From Pararhodobacter zhoushanensis (GTDB lineage Bacteria; Pseudomonadota; Alphaproteobacteria; Rhodobacterales; Rhodobacteraceae), in assembly GCF_025949695.1 (NCBI RefSeq), contig NZ_JAPDFL010000001.1, forward strand, positions 3,909,501 through 3,973,500: a stretch of DNA of 64,000 nt, read 5' to 3'. The notes under the pieces were generated by a model. It was not told the DNA's origin, did not search any database, and worked only from the letters and a program-made list of their open reading frames with translations. Numbering within the stretch: position 1 is the first letter of the stretch; each line of letters begins with the position of its first letter. The translations under genes were made by a program, and so were the position numbers. This document shows, in pieces, positions 55,910 to 64,000 of this stretch.

Positions 55910-56335
55910 TTAGTGCAGCACACCCGCACGGTTCAGCGTGCGGGCATAAAGCCAGCCCATCAGCGGCACCACGACCAGCAGGCCCAACAGGGCGGGCAAG
56001 GGCAACGGCAGCAGCAGGACCGGCGGTGCGTTCAGGATCAGACCGACGGCCAGTGCCACATTGGCCGCCGCGGCGGCAAAGAACAAAAGGACCGAGGCAT
56101 CGTCTTTCAGCGCCAGAAAAAGCGCCGCCGCGACGCCCAGCCAGACGCCCAGCGCCCAGACGACCCGCATCCACAGCGCGTCCAGCGGCAGGGCCGACAT
56201 CAGCGCGGGCCAGCCCGGCTCGCCCAGCGCGAACCGCTCGATGACGTAATCGGCCCCCAACACCCCGTGCCAGAGCAGCAAAAGCAGGGCAACGAAGATC
56301 AGATGCGACGGGGCAGGAGCAGTGGGTTGAGCCAT
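55910..56335 (-). CDS. Four-helix membrane protein of unknown function
   Basis: 141 residues, mostly hydrophobic, with about four helices (HLIFVALLLLLWHGVLGADY; VVWALGVWLGVAAALFLAL; LLFFAAAAANVALAVGLI; ALLGLLVVVPLMGWLYA). The loop ADYVIERFALGEPGWPALMS carries a few charged residues. It lies 28 bases upstream of the cysK start on the same strand and may be in that operon. Family not recognised. Confidence 0.75.
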   Translation of the reverse strand: MAQPTAPAPSHLIFVALLLLLWHGVLGADYVIERFALGEPGWPALMSALPLDALWMRVVWALGVWLGVAAALFLALKDDASVLLFFAAAAANVALAVGLILNAPPVLLLPLPLPALLGLLVVVPLMGWLYARTLNRAGVLH

Positions 56336-56423
56336 GGTCGGGTGCCTTCTCGGTTTCGCCTCAAAGTGGCGCGGTCATGGGGCAGTGTCCAGCCCCCGGG
56401 TCGGATATCGCGCGCGTGCGACC

Positions 56424-56822
56424 CTAGCGCGCGGCGGCGGCGAACAACGGGTCCGAGGTCAGGTGAAGCGCCAGCGACACCGGCACGCCGCGGGTGATCA
56501 TGCGGCGATAGACCGCCTCGGCCCGGGTGCCTGCCTGCATCGCCGGGGGCAGCGCGGCGGCATTGGCTGCACGCAGCGACTCAAGTTGCCCGCGCAGCGG
56601 GCGGGTGTCGCGTGCCGCGACGCCGGGGCAGCCCTCGGTCAGACCGTCATGCGCGGGCGTGCCATTGGCGGCCAGCATCGTCGCGGCGCGGTCCAGCAGC
56701 GCGCATTCGGCAGCGATCCGGTCCTGCGGTGCGGGTGCAGGCGCGGGTCCAAGATCGGGCATGGCACGGGGCGACCCGGTGCAGGCGGCAAGAGCGAGCG
56801 GAAGGAGAAAGGCAATACGCAT
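56424..56822 (-). CDS. Putative lipoprotein of unknown function
   Basis: 132 residues. MRIAFLLPLALAACTGSPRA has a lipobox (LAAC) with cysteine at residue 14, so it should be lipid-anchored. The mature part is Ala/Pro-rich then helical, ending with SLALHLTSDPLFAAAAR. Start at 56822; the extension to 56942 is Arg-rich and lacks sense. No family recognised. Confidence 0.72.
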   Translation of the reverse strand: MRIAFLLPLALAACTGSPRAMPDLGPAPAPAPQDRIAAECALLDRAATMLAANGTPAHDGLTEGCPGVAARDTRPLRGQLESLRAANAAALPPAMQAGTRAEAVYRRMITRGVPVSLALHLTSDPLFAAAAR

Positions 56823-56936
56823 GCCCCGCGTTCTACTGCGCGCCCCGCCGCCTGTAAATCGCGCCTCACGCAACCGTTGGTTGGGCTCACCGGCTGCAAG
56901 GCGCAGAGTCCGCGCGGAAAAGCGACAGGAGAACGG

Positions 56937-57218
56937 ATGCAACGCGGTTGGGTACTTGCCGGATTGATGATCGTTTTCGGCCTGTTGCCGGTGTTCGGCA
57001 TCGCGCTGGCCTGGGCCTTGGCCGGTGTGAGCGGCTGCACAGTGACACAGAACGGCGCGCGGCCTTGCGTGATTCTGGGTCTGGACTGGGGCCGGTTCCT
57101 GTATGCGCTGTTCATCTCGGGCTGGTTTTTGATCCTGACCGCCCCCATCGCCCTGGCCGGGATGGCGCTGGGGATCTGGCTGGCGCTGGTGTCGCTGATC
57201 CGCCGGGCGCGCGATTAG
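56937..57218 (+). CDS. Small membrane protein of unknown function
   Basis: 93 residues with AGGAG 6 bases before the ATG. Two or three helices ([58 protein letters not shown]), with a short loop containing two cysteines ([13 protein letters not shown]) likely in the periplasm. Located 59 bases upstream of hisF, and possibly in the same transcript. Not recognised. Confidence 0.75.
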   Translation: MQRGWVLAGLMIVFGLLPVFGIALAWALAGVSGCTVTQNGARPCVILGLDWGRFLYALFISGWFLILTAPIALAGMALGIWLALVSLIRRARD

Positions 57219-57277
57219 GATGCTTCCCCTTTCCGAACCGGCGCTCTGGCGCTAGGGAGAGGGCAAGGAGCCTGCTC

Positions 57278-58039
57278 ATGCTGAAAACCCGCATCATCCC
57301 CTGCCTTGACGTCGCCGACGGGCGCGTCGTCAAGGGCGTGAACTTCGTCAACCTGATCGACGCCGGCGACCCGGTCGAGGCCGCCAAGGCCTATGACGCG
57401 GCGGGCGCGGACGAGCTGTGCTTTCTCGACATCCACGCCACGCATGAAAACCGCGGGACGATGTTCGATCTGGTGACGCGCACGGCCGAGCAATGCTTCA
57501 TGCCGCTGACCGTGGGCGGCGGGGTACGCACGCATCACGACGTGCGCGCGCTGCTGCTGGCGGGAGCGGACAAGGTCTCGTTCAACTCGGCCGCCGTCGC
57601 CAATCCCGATGTGGTGGCCCAGGCGGCGGATCGGTTTGGCTCGCAGTGCATCGTCGTGGCGATTGACGCCAAGACGGTCGCGCCGGGGCGCTGGGAGATC
57701 TTCACCCATGGCGGGCGCAAGGCGACCGGCATCGACGCCGTGGAATTCGCCCGCACCGTCGCCGCCAAGGGTGCGGGTGAGATCCTGCTGACCTCGATGG
57801 ACCGCGACGGCACCAAGGCGGGCTTCAACCTGCCCCTGACGCGGGCGATTGCCGATGCGGTGGACGTGCCCGTCATCGCCTCGGGCGGCGTGGGGACGCT
57901 GGACCATCTGGTCGAGGGCGTGACCGAGGGCCATGCCTCGGCGGTGCTGGCCGCGTCGATCTTCCATTTCGGCACCTATACCATCGGTCAGGCCAAGGCC
58001 CATATGGCCGCCGCCGGCATCCCCGTGAGGCTGACATGA
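57278..58039 (+). CDS. hisF: Imidazole glycerol phosphate synthase subunit HisF
   Basis: Cyclase half of the HisFH enzyme, closing the imidazole ring and releasing AICAR. 253 residues, TIM barrel. Catalytic aspartates in [14 protein letters not shown] (first strand) and in IVVAIDAK (fifth strand). Phosphate loops: [13 protein letters not shown] and [17 protein letters not shown]-type end [14 protein letters not shown]. Overlaps hisE by 4 bases; other his genes lie outside the window. Confidence 0.97.
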   Translation: MLKTRIIPCLDVADGRVVKGVNFVNLIDAGDPVEAAKAYDAAGADELCFLDIHATHENRGTMFDLVTRTAEQCFMPLTVGGGVRTHHDVRALLLAGADKVSFNSAAVANPDVVAQAADRFGSQCIVVAIDAKTVAPGRWEIFTHGGRKATGIDAVEFARTVAAKGAGEILLTSMDRDGTKAGFNLPLTRAIADAVDVPVIASGGVGTLDHLVEGVTEGHASAVLAASIFHFGTYTIGQAKAHMAAAGIPVRLT

Positions 58040-58347
58040 GCGCTCTGCACCGTCTCGCCGCCACCGTTGAAGCCCGCAAGGGCGCGGACCCGGACACCAG
58101 CTGGACCGCCAAGCTCTTCGCCAAGGGCCCCGAAAAATGCGCCGAGAAATTCGGCGAAGAGGCCATCGAAGCGGTGATCGAGGCGGTCAGGGGCGACAAG
58201 GCGCGGCTGACCTCCGAGGCCGCGGATGTGCTGTTCCACCTGCTGGTCATGTGCGCTGCCCGCGGCGTTTCGCTGGACGATATCGAAGACGAACTGGCCC
58301 GGCGCGAGGGCGTCTCGGGCATCGCCGAGAAAGCGTCGCGCGGGTAA
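58036..58347 (+). CDS. hisE: Phosphoribosyl-ATP diphosphatase
   Basis: 103 residues. Removes pyrophosphate from phosphoribosyl-ATP in the second step of histidine synthesis. MazG-like all-helical fold: [40 protein letters not shown] and [20 protein letters not shown]. Stand-alone, not fused to HisI. The dispersed repeat begins 3 bases after its stop. Confidence 0.96.
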   Translation: MSALHRLAATVEARKGADPDTSWTAKLFAKGPEKCAEKFGEEAIEAVIEAVRGDKARLTSEAADVLFHLLVMCAARGVSLDDIEDELARREGVSGIAEKASRG

Positions 58348-58349
58348 TC

Positions 58350-58440
58350 GGGGGGGCTGCTCGCCCCCCGAGCCCCCTCGCCAGAGGAGGGGGCACGCCC
58401 CCTCCTCTGGACTCCTCCCGTGGATATTTTCAGACAGAAA
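58350..58440 (+). repeat. Dispersed palindromic repeat with GGATATTT core (copy 3)
   Basis: GGGGGGCTGCTCGCCCCCC, then CCAGAGGAGGGGGC paired with GCCCCCTCCTCTGG, then GGATATTT (58422-58429) and a degenerate GACAGAAAA. Starts 3 bases after hisE and points toward copy 4, so the two form an inverted pair that may terminate both convergent genes. Confidence 0.8.
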
Positions 58441-58451
58441 ATGAAACAGGG

Positions 58452-58982
58452 TTAACGAAACCTTATCATCTGTCCGGAAATATCCTGGGGGGTGAATGCG
58501 CGCTTGCGCGCAGAGGGGGCTAGCCCCCCTGCCCCCCGTTGACCTGGCCCCGCCCCCTGCGCGCGGCGGGTGGACATCAGCAGGTGGGTTTCCGACTGGC
58601 TGACGCTGTCGAGGCGGCGAATGCGCGACAGGGTTTCGTCCAGCGCCGCCAGACTGTCGGTCGCCAGATCCACGATCACATCCCAGCGGCCCGATGTGGA
58701 ATGCACGGCCCGAACGGCGGGCATCGTCAGCATGCGCCCCACGGCACGGTCCGTGCCGGTCCCCTCGATCGCAACCATCATCAGCGCGCGCACCGGGCTG
58801 TCGGCCAGATCATTGCGGGTCAGGACGGTGAAGCCCTGCAACTCGCCGCTTTCTTGCAGCCGGGCCAGTCGGCTGCGCACCGTGGCGCGGCTCAGCCCCA
58901 GCCGGGTGGCCAGATCGGACAGCCCCGCACGCCCGTCGCGTTTGAGCGCGGCGATCAGGGCAAGGTCGGTATCGTCGAGCAT
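58452..58982 (-). CDS. Lrp/AsnC-family transcriptional regulator
   Basis: 176 residues from the ATG at 58982 (MLDDTDLALIAALKRDGRAG). N-terminal winged helix-turn-helix: SDLATRLGLSRATVRSRLAR. C-terminal RAM ligand-binding domain: VRALMMVAIEGTGTDRAVGR and VHSTSGRWDVIVDLATDSLA. Divergent from arginase and ornithine cyclodeaminase, so it probably controls arginine use. The last 25 residues (GGLAPSARKRAFTPQDISGQ and on) are encoded by the dispersed repeat and lie beyond the usual family end. An indel in the G-rich stretch before it could change the real stop. Confidence 0.9.
   Translation of the reverse strand: MLDDTDLALIAALKRDGRAGLSDLATRLGLSRATVRSRLARLQESGELQGFTVLTRNDLADSPVRALMMVAIEGTGTDRAVGRMLTMPAVRAVHSTSGRWDVIVDLATDSLAALDETLSRIRRLDSVSQSETHLLMSTRRAQGAGPGQRGAGGLAPSARKRAFTPQDISGQMIRFR
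58466..58538 (-). repeat. Dispersed palindromic repeat with GGATATTT core (copy 4, inverted)
   Basis: On the minus strand: GGGCAGGGGGGCTAGCCCCC, then the stem TGCGCGCAAGCGCGCA, then GGATATTT (58478-58485 on plus as AAATATCC) and GACAGATGA (58466-58474). It lies within the reading frame of the Lrp gene and supplies its last codons. Confidence 0.8.
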
Positions 58983-58995
58983 GGGCTTTCCGTTC

Positions 58996-59023
58996 TGCGC
59001 ATTCGGGGTGACCAATATGCGCA
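58996..59023. promoter_or_regulatory. Candidate Lrp operator: two TGCGCA half-sites 22 bp apart
   Basis: TGCGCA occurs at 58996-59001 and 59018-59023, exactly two helical turns apart, with inverted AT flanks (TGCGCATT and AATATGCGCA). It lies 13 bases upstream of the regulator's start in the region shared with arginase. Spacing suits a dimer or octamer of an AsnC/Lrp protein. Confidence 0.5.
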
Positions 59024-59112
59024 ATCCTCTGCCCGAAGCGGTCATGCAGTCAAGTGGAAGGTATGAGCGCTTGGGCTACACTCTGTCCAACACAACCCCG
59101 AAAGGCTTGCCC

Positions 59113-60045
59113 ATGCCCCAGACCCATTGCCTGCTCATCGGTGCCCCCGTCGACTCTGGCCAGCACCGCCCCGGTTGCCTGATGGGCCCGGCCGCTTATC
59201 GCACCGCCGGGCTGGCGGCGGCGTTGCAGGCTCTGGGCCACCGGGTCACCGATCTTGGCGATGTCGTCTGCAACCCCGTTGAGGCGACCAGCGCCAACCC
59301 TGCCGTGCACCACCTGCCCGAAACCCTGGGTTGGACCCGGGCACTGGCCGAGGTCGGCGAGGCGGCCTGCGTGCAGGGGATGCCTATTTTTCTGGGCGGC
59401 GATCACTCGCTGGCCCTGGGGTCGGTGGCCGGGATGGCCGCGGCGGCGAAGGCGGCGGGCAGGCCGCTGTTTGTGCTCTGGCTTGACGCCCACAGCGATT
59501 TCCACACGCCCGGAACGACCGTCTCGGGCAATCTGCACGGCACCCCCGTTGCCTATCTGGCCGGGCGTGATTTCCCCGAATTCCCGCCCTTCCCCGCCCC
59601 GATCCCGCCGGAAAACATCTGCCTTTTCGGCATCCGCAGCGTCGATGCTGCCGAACACGCCGCCCTGCTGCAGCATGAGATCGCCATCAACGACATGCGC
59701 GTGCTCGATGAGCGCGGCGTGATCGCGCCGCTGCGCGAGTTCCTTGAACTGGTCGAGGCTGCCGACGGCTTGTTGCATGTTTCGCTGGACGTTGACTTCC
59801 TCGACCCGTCGGTTGCCCCCGCTGTCGGCACCACCGTTCCGGGGGGCGCAACCTTCCGCGAGGCGCATCTGGTGATGGAGCTCTTGCACGAATCGCGTCG
59901 TGTCACCTCGCTGGATCTGGTCGAGTTGAACCCGTTCCTTGACGAGCGCGGCCGCACCGCACACCTGATGGTGGATCTGGTCGCCAGCCTGATGGGCAAG
60001 AAGGTCTTTGACCGCCCGACCCGCAGCTTCAGGGGGCAGATGTGA
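59113..60045 (+). CDS. rocF: Arginase
   Basis: Hydrolyses arginine to ornithine and urea with a binuclear manganese centre. 310 residues. Metal ligands are visible in GGDHSLALGS, LWLDAHSDFHTPGTTVSG and SLDVDFLDPSVAP; NLHGTPVAYLAG and the late LDLVELNPFLDERGRTA also match arginases rather than agmatinases. The next gene starts on its stop codon (TGATG). Together with ornithine cyclodeaminase it makes a two-step route from arginine to proline. Confidence 0.94.
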   Translation: MPQTHCLLIGAPVDSGQHRPGCLMGPAAYRTAGLAAALQALGHRVTDLGDVVCNPVEATSANPAVHHLPETLGWTRALAEVGEAACVQGMPIFLGGDHSLALGSVAGMAAAAKAAGRPLFVLWLDAHSDFHTPGTTVSGNLHGTPVAYLAGRDFPEFPPFPAPIPPENICLFGIRSVDAAEHAALLQHEIAINDMRVLDERGVIAPLREFLELVEAADGLLHVSLDVDFLDPSVAPAVGTTVPGGATFREAHLVMELLHESRRVTSLDLVELNPFLDERGRTAHLMVDLVASLMGKKVFDRPTRSFRGQM

Positions 60046-61103
60046 TGCGCGATCTTCCCCAGCCCTCGGCGCAGGCTCTGGTGCCGTTCATTTCTGTCGC
60101 GGATATGATGGCTATCATTCACCGTGTCGGGCTGGAGGCCGCTCTGCGTGACCTCACCGACCGCATCGAGGCGGATTTTCGCCGCTGGGCAACCTTCGAC
60201 AAGACCGCCCGCGTCGCCTCGCATTCCGACATCGGGGTGATCGAGCTGATGCCGACCTCGGATGGCTCGCGCTATGCGTTCAAATACGTCAACGGCCACC
60301 CCGCCAATACCCGCGCCGGGTTGCAGACGGTGACCGCCTTTGGCGTGCTCTCGCAAGTCGCCACCGGCTATCCGCTGATGTTTGCCGAAATGACAATGCT
60401 CACCGCGCTCAGAACCGCCGCGACCTCGGCCTTGGCCGCGCGGCATCTGGCGCCCAAGGGGGCGCGGGTGATGGCGCTGATCGGCAATGGCGCGCAGGCC
60501 GAGTTTCAGGCGCTGGCGCTCAAGGCGGTTTGCGGCATCGACACCGTGCGGCTTTATGACGTGGACCCCGCCGCGACCGAGAAATGCGCGCGCAACCTCG
60601 AGGGCAGCGGGCTGACCGTGGTCCCGTGCCCCAGCGCCGAAGCCGCCACTCTGGGCGCGCAGATCATCACCACCTGCACCGCCGACAAGCGCAATGCCAC
60701 CGTGCTGCATGACAACATGATCGGCGAAGGCGTGCATATCAACGCGATTGGCGGCGACTGCCCCGGCAAGACCGAGCTGGCCCCGGCCCTTCTGGACCGC
60801 GCGCAGACCTTTGTGGAATTCGAGCCGCAAACACGGGTCGAGGGCGAGATCCAGCAGATGCCCGCGGATTATCCTGTCGCCGCGCTGTGGCAGGTGATCA
60901 CCGGCGCGGTCGAGGGTCGGCGCGATGCCGGACAGATCACCCTTTTCGACGGTGTGGGCTTTGCGATCGAGGATTTCACCGCGCTGAACTGGCTTTACGA
61001 TCAGGTCCATGCCGGATCGCAGATGCTGGACGTGATCGCCGATCCCGATGATCCGCGCGACCTTTATGGCATGCTCATGCGCGCTCAGCGGCCCAAGGCC
61101 TGA
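60045..61103 (+). CDS. Ornithine cyclodeaminase
   Basis: Converts ornithine to proline and ammonia with bound NAD. 352 residues, mu-crystallin fold. KYVNGHPANTRAGLQTVTAF, MTMLTALRTAATSALAARHL and the Rossmann turn ALIGNGAQAEFQALALKAV are typical; DCPGKTEL holds the probable catalytic aspartate. I place the start at the ATG at 60045, overlapping the arginase stop; GTG at 60042 is also in frame. Confidence 0.94.
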   Translation: MRDLPQPSAQALVPFISVADMMAIIHRVGLEAALRDLTDRIEADFRRWATFDKTARVASHSDIGVIELMPTSDGSRYAFKYVNGHPANTRAGLQTVTAFGVLSQVATGYPLMFAEMTMLTALRTAATSALAARHLAPKGARVMALIGNGAQAEFQALALKAVCGIDTVRLYDVDPAATEKCARNLEGSGLTVVPCPSAEAATLGAQIITTCTADKRNATVLHDNMIGEGVHINAIGGDCPGKTELAPALLDRAQTFVEFEPQTRVEGEIQQMPADYPVAALWQVITGAVEGRRDAGQITLFDGVGFAIEDFTALNWLYDQVHAGSQMLDVIADPDDPRDLYGMLMRAQRPKA

Positions 61104-61171
61104 ATCGAGGGCTTGGGGCCTGCCGCAGGCAGTGTTAGCGTCATTCCTGAACGCGGAAGACGAGGGAACCT

Positions 61172-62167
61172 ATGCGCCTGATCGGGGCCGTTATCGCGCT
61201 GCTGACCGCCCTGCCCGCGCAGGCACAACAAACCGACTGCGACCGGCTGGCGGGCTATCCGCTGATCCCGCGCGTCGAGGGGGCGGTCGGCGTCTATGCC
61301 GTCCGCGCGCCGGTGGAGGCGGTTGCGGCCTGTGAAGCGGCGCGCGGCGCTGCGCCCGGGGACGCTTTCCTTGCCATCCTTGAGGCGCGCGCGCGTCTTG
61401 CGCTCGATCCGCAGGACAGCGGCGCGTTGCCCCTGTTGACCGAGGCCATACAGACCCTGCCCGCGCTCGCCTCGGGTGTGCTTGGGCAGCTTTATGAATT
61501 CGGGCTGGCCGGCTTGCCGCAGGCGGACACCACTGCCCGCGAGCACTACCAGACCGCCTGCACCGACTGGCCTGACCGCCACGCCGCTCCCGGCTGCGCC
61601 GGGTTGGCGCTGATGATGATTCAGGGGCGCGGCGGCGACGAAGATCTGCCGGGCGGCATTGCCCTGCTGGGCGACCTGTGCAGCGGCGGCTGGGCCGAGG
61701 CCTGCACCGAACTGGCGTTTCAGACCGATCTGAACGGGCTGGGCGATCTTGCGACGATCTCGGCGCGCATCGCGGGCTTGTTCGAGGCGGGTTGTGACGC
61801 AGGCGACCTGCTCGCCTGCTCGCAATACGGCTTCCGGCTGGAACTGGGCGACGGGGTCGAGATGGACGTAGCGCGCGCCGCCACGCTTTACGGCCAGTCC
61901 TGCGAGGGGGGCGAGCCGCAGGGCTGCAGCTATCTGGGGGAAATCTATCGCTCGGGCCTTGGGGTGCAGCCTGACATCACCGAAGCGGTGCGCCTGTTCG
62001 CGCTGGGCTGCGACGGCAACGATCCCTATGCCTGCGTGACGCTGGGCGATATTCTGGCCGAGGGGCGCGGCGTTCCCCCCGATGTCCCGCGCGCGCTGGC
62101 CGTGTTGGAGCGTGCCTGCACATTGGGCGATCCCGACGCCTGTTTTCTGGCCGACGATCTGCGCTGA
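61172..62167 (+). CDS. Exported Sel1-repeat protein
   Basis: 331 residues with a signal peptide (MRLIGAVIALLTALPAQAQQ). The mature part has several Sel1-like repeats in the second half: ARAATLYGQSCEGGEPQGCS then YLGEIYRSGLGVQPDITEAV, and RLFALGCDGNDPYACVTLGD followed by ILAEGRGVPPDVPRALAVLE. Paired cysteines in each repeat (for example SCEGGEPQGC) resemble the Cys-rich Sel1 proteins of Helicobacter (HcpA). Probably a periplasmic scaffold; partner unknown. Confidence 0.88.
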   Translation: MRLIGAVIALLTALPAQAQQTDCDRLAGYPLIPRVEGAVGVYAVRAPVEAVAACEAARGAAPGDAFLAILEARARLALDPQDSGALPLLTEAIQTLPALASGVLGQLYEFGLAGLPQADTTAREHYQTACTDWPDRHAAPGCAGLALMMIQGRGGDEDLPGGIALLGDLCSGGWAEACTELAFQTDLNGLGDLATISARIAGLFEAGCDAGDLLACSQYGFRLELGDGVEMDVARAATLYGQSCEGGEPQGCSYLGEIYRSGLGVQPDITEAVRLFALGCDGNDPYACVTLGDILAEGRGVPPDVPRALAVLERACTLGDPDACFLADDLR

Positions 62168-62232
62168 GCGCAGGGGTTGCGGTGCAGCGGGTGAGCCGCT
62201 ATGCCCGCGCGCCTGATCTCAAGGGGTAAAGC

Positions 62233-63138
62233 ATGGCACGCAAAAGCAAGGGTCGCGCGATTTCGGGCTGGCTGGTGGTGGACAAACCGGCGGGGATTAC
62301 CTCGACCTCGGTGGTGGGCAAGGTCCGCTGGGCGCTGGGTGCGCAGAAAGCCGGGCACGCGGGTACGCTCGATCCGGCGGCGACCGGCGTGCTGGCCGTG
62401 GCACTGGGCGAGGCGACCAAGACCGTGCCTTATGTCACCGATGCCGCCAAGTGCTACCGCTTCCGCGTCAATTTCGGCGCGGCAACCGATACCGACGATG
62501 CCGAGGGTCAGGTGATCGCCCGCAGCGACACCCGCCCCTCCGATGACCAGATCGAAGCCGCGCTTGAGGGCTTCCGGGGCCAGATCGAGCAAGTCCCGCC
62601 ACAATACTCCGCCGTCAAGGTCGAGGGCGAGCGCGCCTATGACATCGCCCGCACCGGTGAGGCGATGGATCTGGCCGCCCGCCCGCTGCTGGTGGAAAAG
62701 CTGGTACTGACCGCCCGCCCCGATGCCGATTGCGCCGAGTTCGAGATGGTTTGCGGCAAGGGCGGCTATGTGCGCTCGATCGCCCGCGATCTGGGCGCGG
62801 CGCTGGGCTGTCTGGGCCATGTCGCCTGGCTGCGGCGCGAATGGTCGGGGCCGTTTCAGGCCTCGGAAGGCATCACGCTGGAAGAGCTGGACGCGCTGGC
62901 CAAAACGCCCGAGCTGGAAGCCCGCCTGCTGCCGCTGGAAATCGGCCTGTTCGCGCTGCAAGAGCTGCCGCTTTCGGCCGAAGGCGCGGTGCGGCTGAAG
63001 AACGGCAACCCGGGTCAAGTGCTCTCGTCGCGCGCCGCGCCCGGCGAAACCGCCTGGGCCAGCTATGAGGGCAAGCCGGTCGGCGTGGGGGTCTATATGG
63101 GCGGCGAGCTGCACCCGAACCGGGTGTTCAACCTCTGA
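62233..63138 (+). CDS. truB: tRNA pseudouridine(55) synthase
   Basis: Makes pseudouridine 55 in the T-loop of tRNAs. 301 residues. Motif [17 protein letters not shown], then [20 protein letters not shown] holding the catalytic aspartate. [19 protein letters not shown] and [19 protein letters not shown] also fit. C-terminal PUA-like domain after residue 230. In many bacteria it sits by rbfA and rpsO, but here it follows a Sel1 gene. Confidence 0.96.
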   Translation: MARKSKGRAISGWLVVDKPAGITSTSVVGKVRWALGAQKAGHAGTLDPAATGVLAVALGEATKTVPYVTDAAKCYRFRVNFGAATDTDDAEGQVIARSDTRPSDDQIEAALEGFRGQIEQVPPQYSAVKVEGERAYDIARTGEAMDLAARPLLVEKLVLTARPDADCAEFEMVCGKGGYVRSIARDLGAALGCLGHVAWLRREWSGPFQASEGITLEELDALAKTPELEARLLPLEIGLFALQELPLSAEGAVRLKNGNPGQVLSSRAAPGETAWASYEGKPVGVGVYMGGELHPNRVFNL

Positions 63139-63215
63139 AAGCGACGCGGCGCTCCTCTGGACGCCCGGCATCACAGGGTGTTTAACAGGCGCAACACGCT
63201 TCAGGGAGACGCATC

Positions 63216-64000
63216 ATGGCTGTCGGTTCACGCATCCGCACGTATTTTGAGGGCCGCTGGCACGAGGGCGACGTCCCCGTCATGAAGGCCGCCGACCACG
63301 GCGCATGGCTGGGCACCACGGTGTTTGACGGCGCGCGGCTGTTTGACGGCATGACGCCGGATCTGGATCGCCACCTTGCGCGCATCAACCGCTCGGCCGA
63401 AGCGCTGATGATCAAGCCGACGATGAGCGTCGAGCAGATGCTCGAGATCACCCGCGAGGGGCTCGATGGCTTTGCGGATACCGTCTACATCCGGCCGATG
63501 TACTGGGCGATCAACGGCGGGCCGTCGGGCGTGCTGGCTTCGCAGGATGCGACCGGGTTCTGCATCTGCCTCGAGGCGATCGGCATGGCCCCGGAAACCG
63601 CGACAACCACGCTGACCACCACCCGCTTCCGCCGCCCGACGCTGGACAGCGCGGTGACCAATGCCAAGGCCGGGTGCCTGTATCCCAACAACGCCCGCAT
63701 GCTGGCCGAGGCGAACGCCAAGGGCTTTGACAACGCGCTGGTGTGCGACAGTCAGGGCAATGTGGCCGAAAGCGCCACGGCGAATGCCTTCATGGTCAAG
63801 GATGGTGAGGTGTTCACCCCCATCGCCAACGGCACCTTCCTGTCGGGCATCACCCGCGCGCGCCATATCGCGAACCTGACCGCCGATGGTGTGAAGGTCC
63901 ATGAAACCGTCCTGACGCTGGATGATTTCCGCGATGCGGATGAGGTGTTTTTGTCGGGCAACATGTCCAAGGTCACGCCGGTTTCGGCCTTTGACGACCG
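63216..64000 (+). CDS. ilvE: Branched-chain amino acid aminotransferase (class IV), cut by window edge
   Basis: 261 residues are visible of about 290. PLP-dependent transaminase of fold class IV. TYFEGRWHEGDVPVMKAADH and GTTVFDGARLFDGMTPDLDR form the N-terminal part, YIRPMYWAINGG follows, the PLP lysine is in SAVTNAKAGCLYPNNA, and NVAESATANAFMVKDGEVFT is the conserved phosphate-binding segment. GGGAGA precedes the ATG. IlvE is the likely role; a D-amino-acid or other class IV transaminase cannot be excluded. Confidence 0.88.
   Translation, partial: MAVGSRIRTYFEGRWHEGDVPVMKAADHGAWLGTTVFDGARLFDGMTPDLDRHLARINRSAEALMIKPTMSVEQMLEITREGLDGFADTVYIRPMYWAINGGPSGVLASQDATGFCICLEAIGMAPETATTTLTTTRFRRPTLDSAVTNAKAGCLYPNNARMLAEANAKGFDNALVCDSQGNVAESATANAFMVKDGEVFTPIANGTFLSGITRARHIANLTADGVKVHETVLTLDDFRDADEVFLSGNMSKVTPVSAFDD

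Overview
The window is high-GC alphaproteobacterial chromosome, most likely Rhodobacterales. Family-level signs are the DUF2842 and DUF6524 proteins, the pgsA-moaD-moaE and hisF-hisE arrangements, a plant-type glutamate-cysteine ligase, and a dispersed palindromic repeat with a GGATATTT core. I found no rRNA, tRNA, IS element, integrase, prophage or CRISPR array. Nearly everything is housekeeping metabolism and envelope function in short operons with ATGA overlaps.

Layout. 1-6940 (minus): RND efflux pump with its adaptor, then moaB, two LysE-type exporters and a family-4 uracil-DNA glycosylase. 7159-12340 (plus): pyrB, two paralogous membrane proteins, an S49 peptidase, a zinc-ribbon membrane peptide, a Ca/Na antiporter and a pteridine-reductase-like SDR. 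12639-17514 (plus): uvrC, a PAS protein, pgsA-moaD-moaE. 17520-21676 (minus): two envelope proteins, an OmpA-family protein and ubiA, divergent from rsmE. 22438-31176: gshA, a DEAD-box helicase, a diguanylate cyclase, small exported peptides, prfC and a 43-aa basic peptide. 31284-36757: an orphan SUKH-like protein, pyrG, secG, purA. 36915-37643 is an AT-richer foreign-looking gene with a zinc-ribbon-like start and an R-x4-H motif. 37805-43255: a giant coiled-coil protein with internal DNA repeats, thiN, an EamA permease and an exported protein. 43415-50620: sdaA, a GST, an AraC/SDR divergent pair, yaeQ and a beta-helix-like membrane protein. 50806-56822: rpiA, then a cysK-mscS-alaX operon and two envelope proteins. 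56937-64000: hisF-hisE, an Lrp regulator divergent from arginase and ornithine cyclodeaminase, a Sel1 protein, truB and the start of an aminotransferase.

Functional threads. Nucleotide synthesis: pyrB, pyrG, purA. Molybdopterin: moaB, moaD, moaE. Sulfur and redox: cysK, gshA, GST. Arginine to ornithine to proline, under a neighbouring Lrp regulator with a symmetrical site between the genes. Translation: rsmE, prfC, truB, alaX.

A caution governs reading. At least six places show single-base frame breaks inside otherwise intact genes (uvrC, the PAS gene, the OmpA-family gene, secG, and twice in the 48943-50620 gene). A seventh indel probably creates the apparent adaptor-pump fusion. Several lie in runs of five or six G. 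Consensus error is the simplest explanation, so these should be verified before being read as pseudogenes or fusions.
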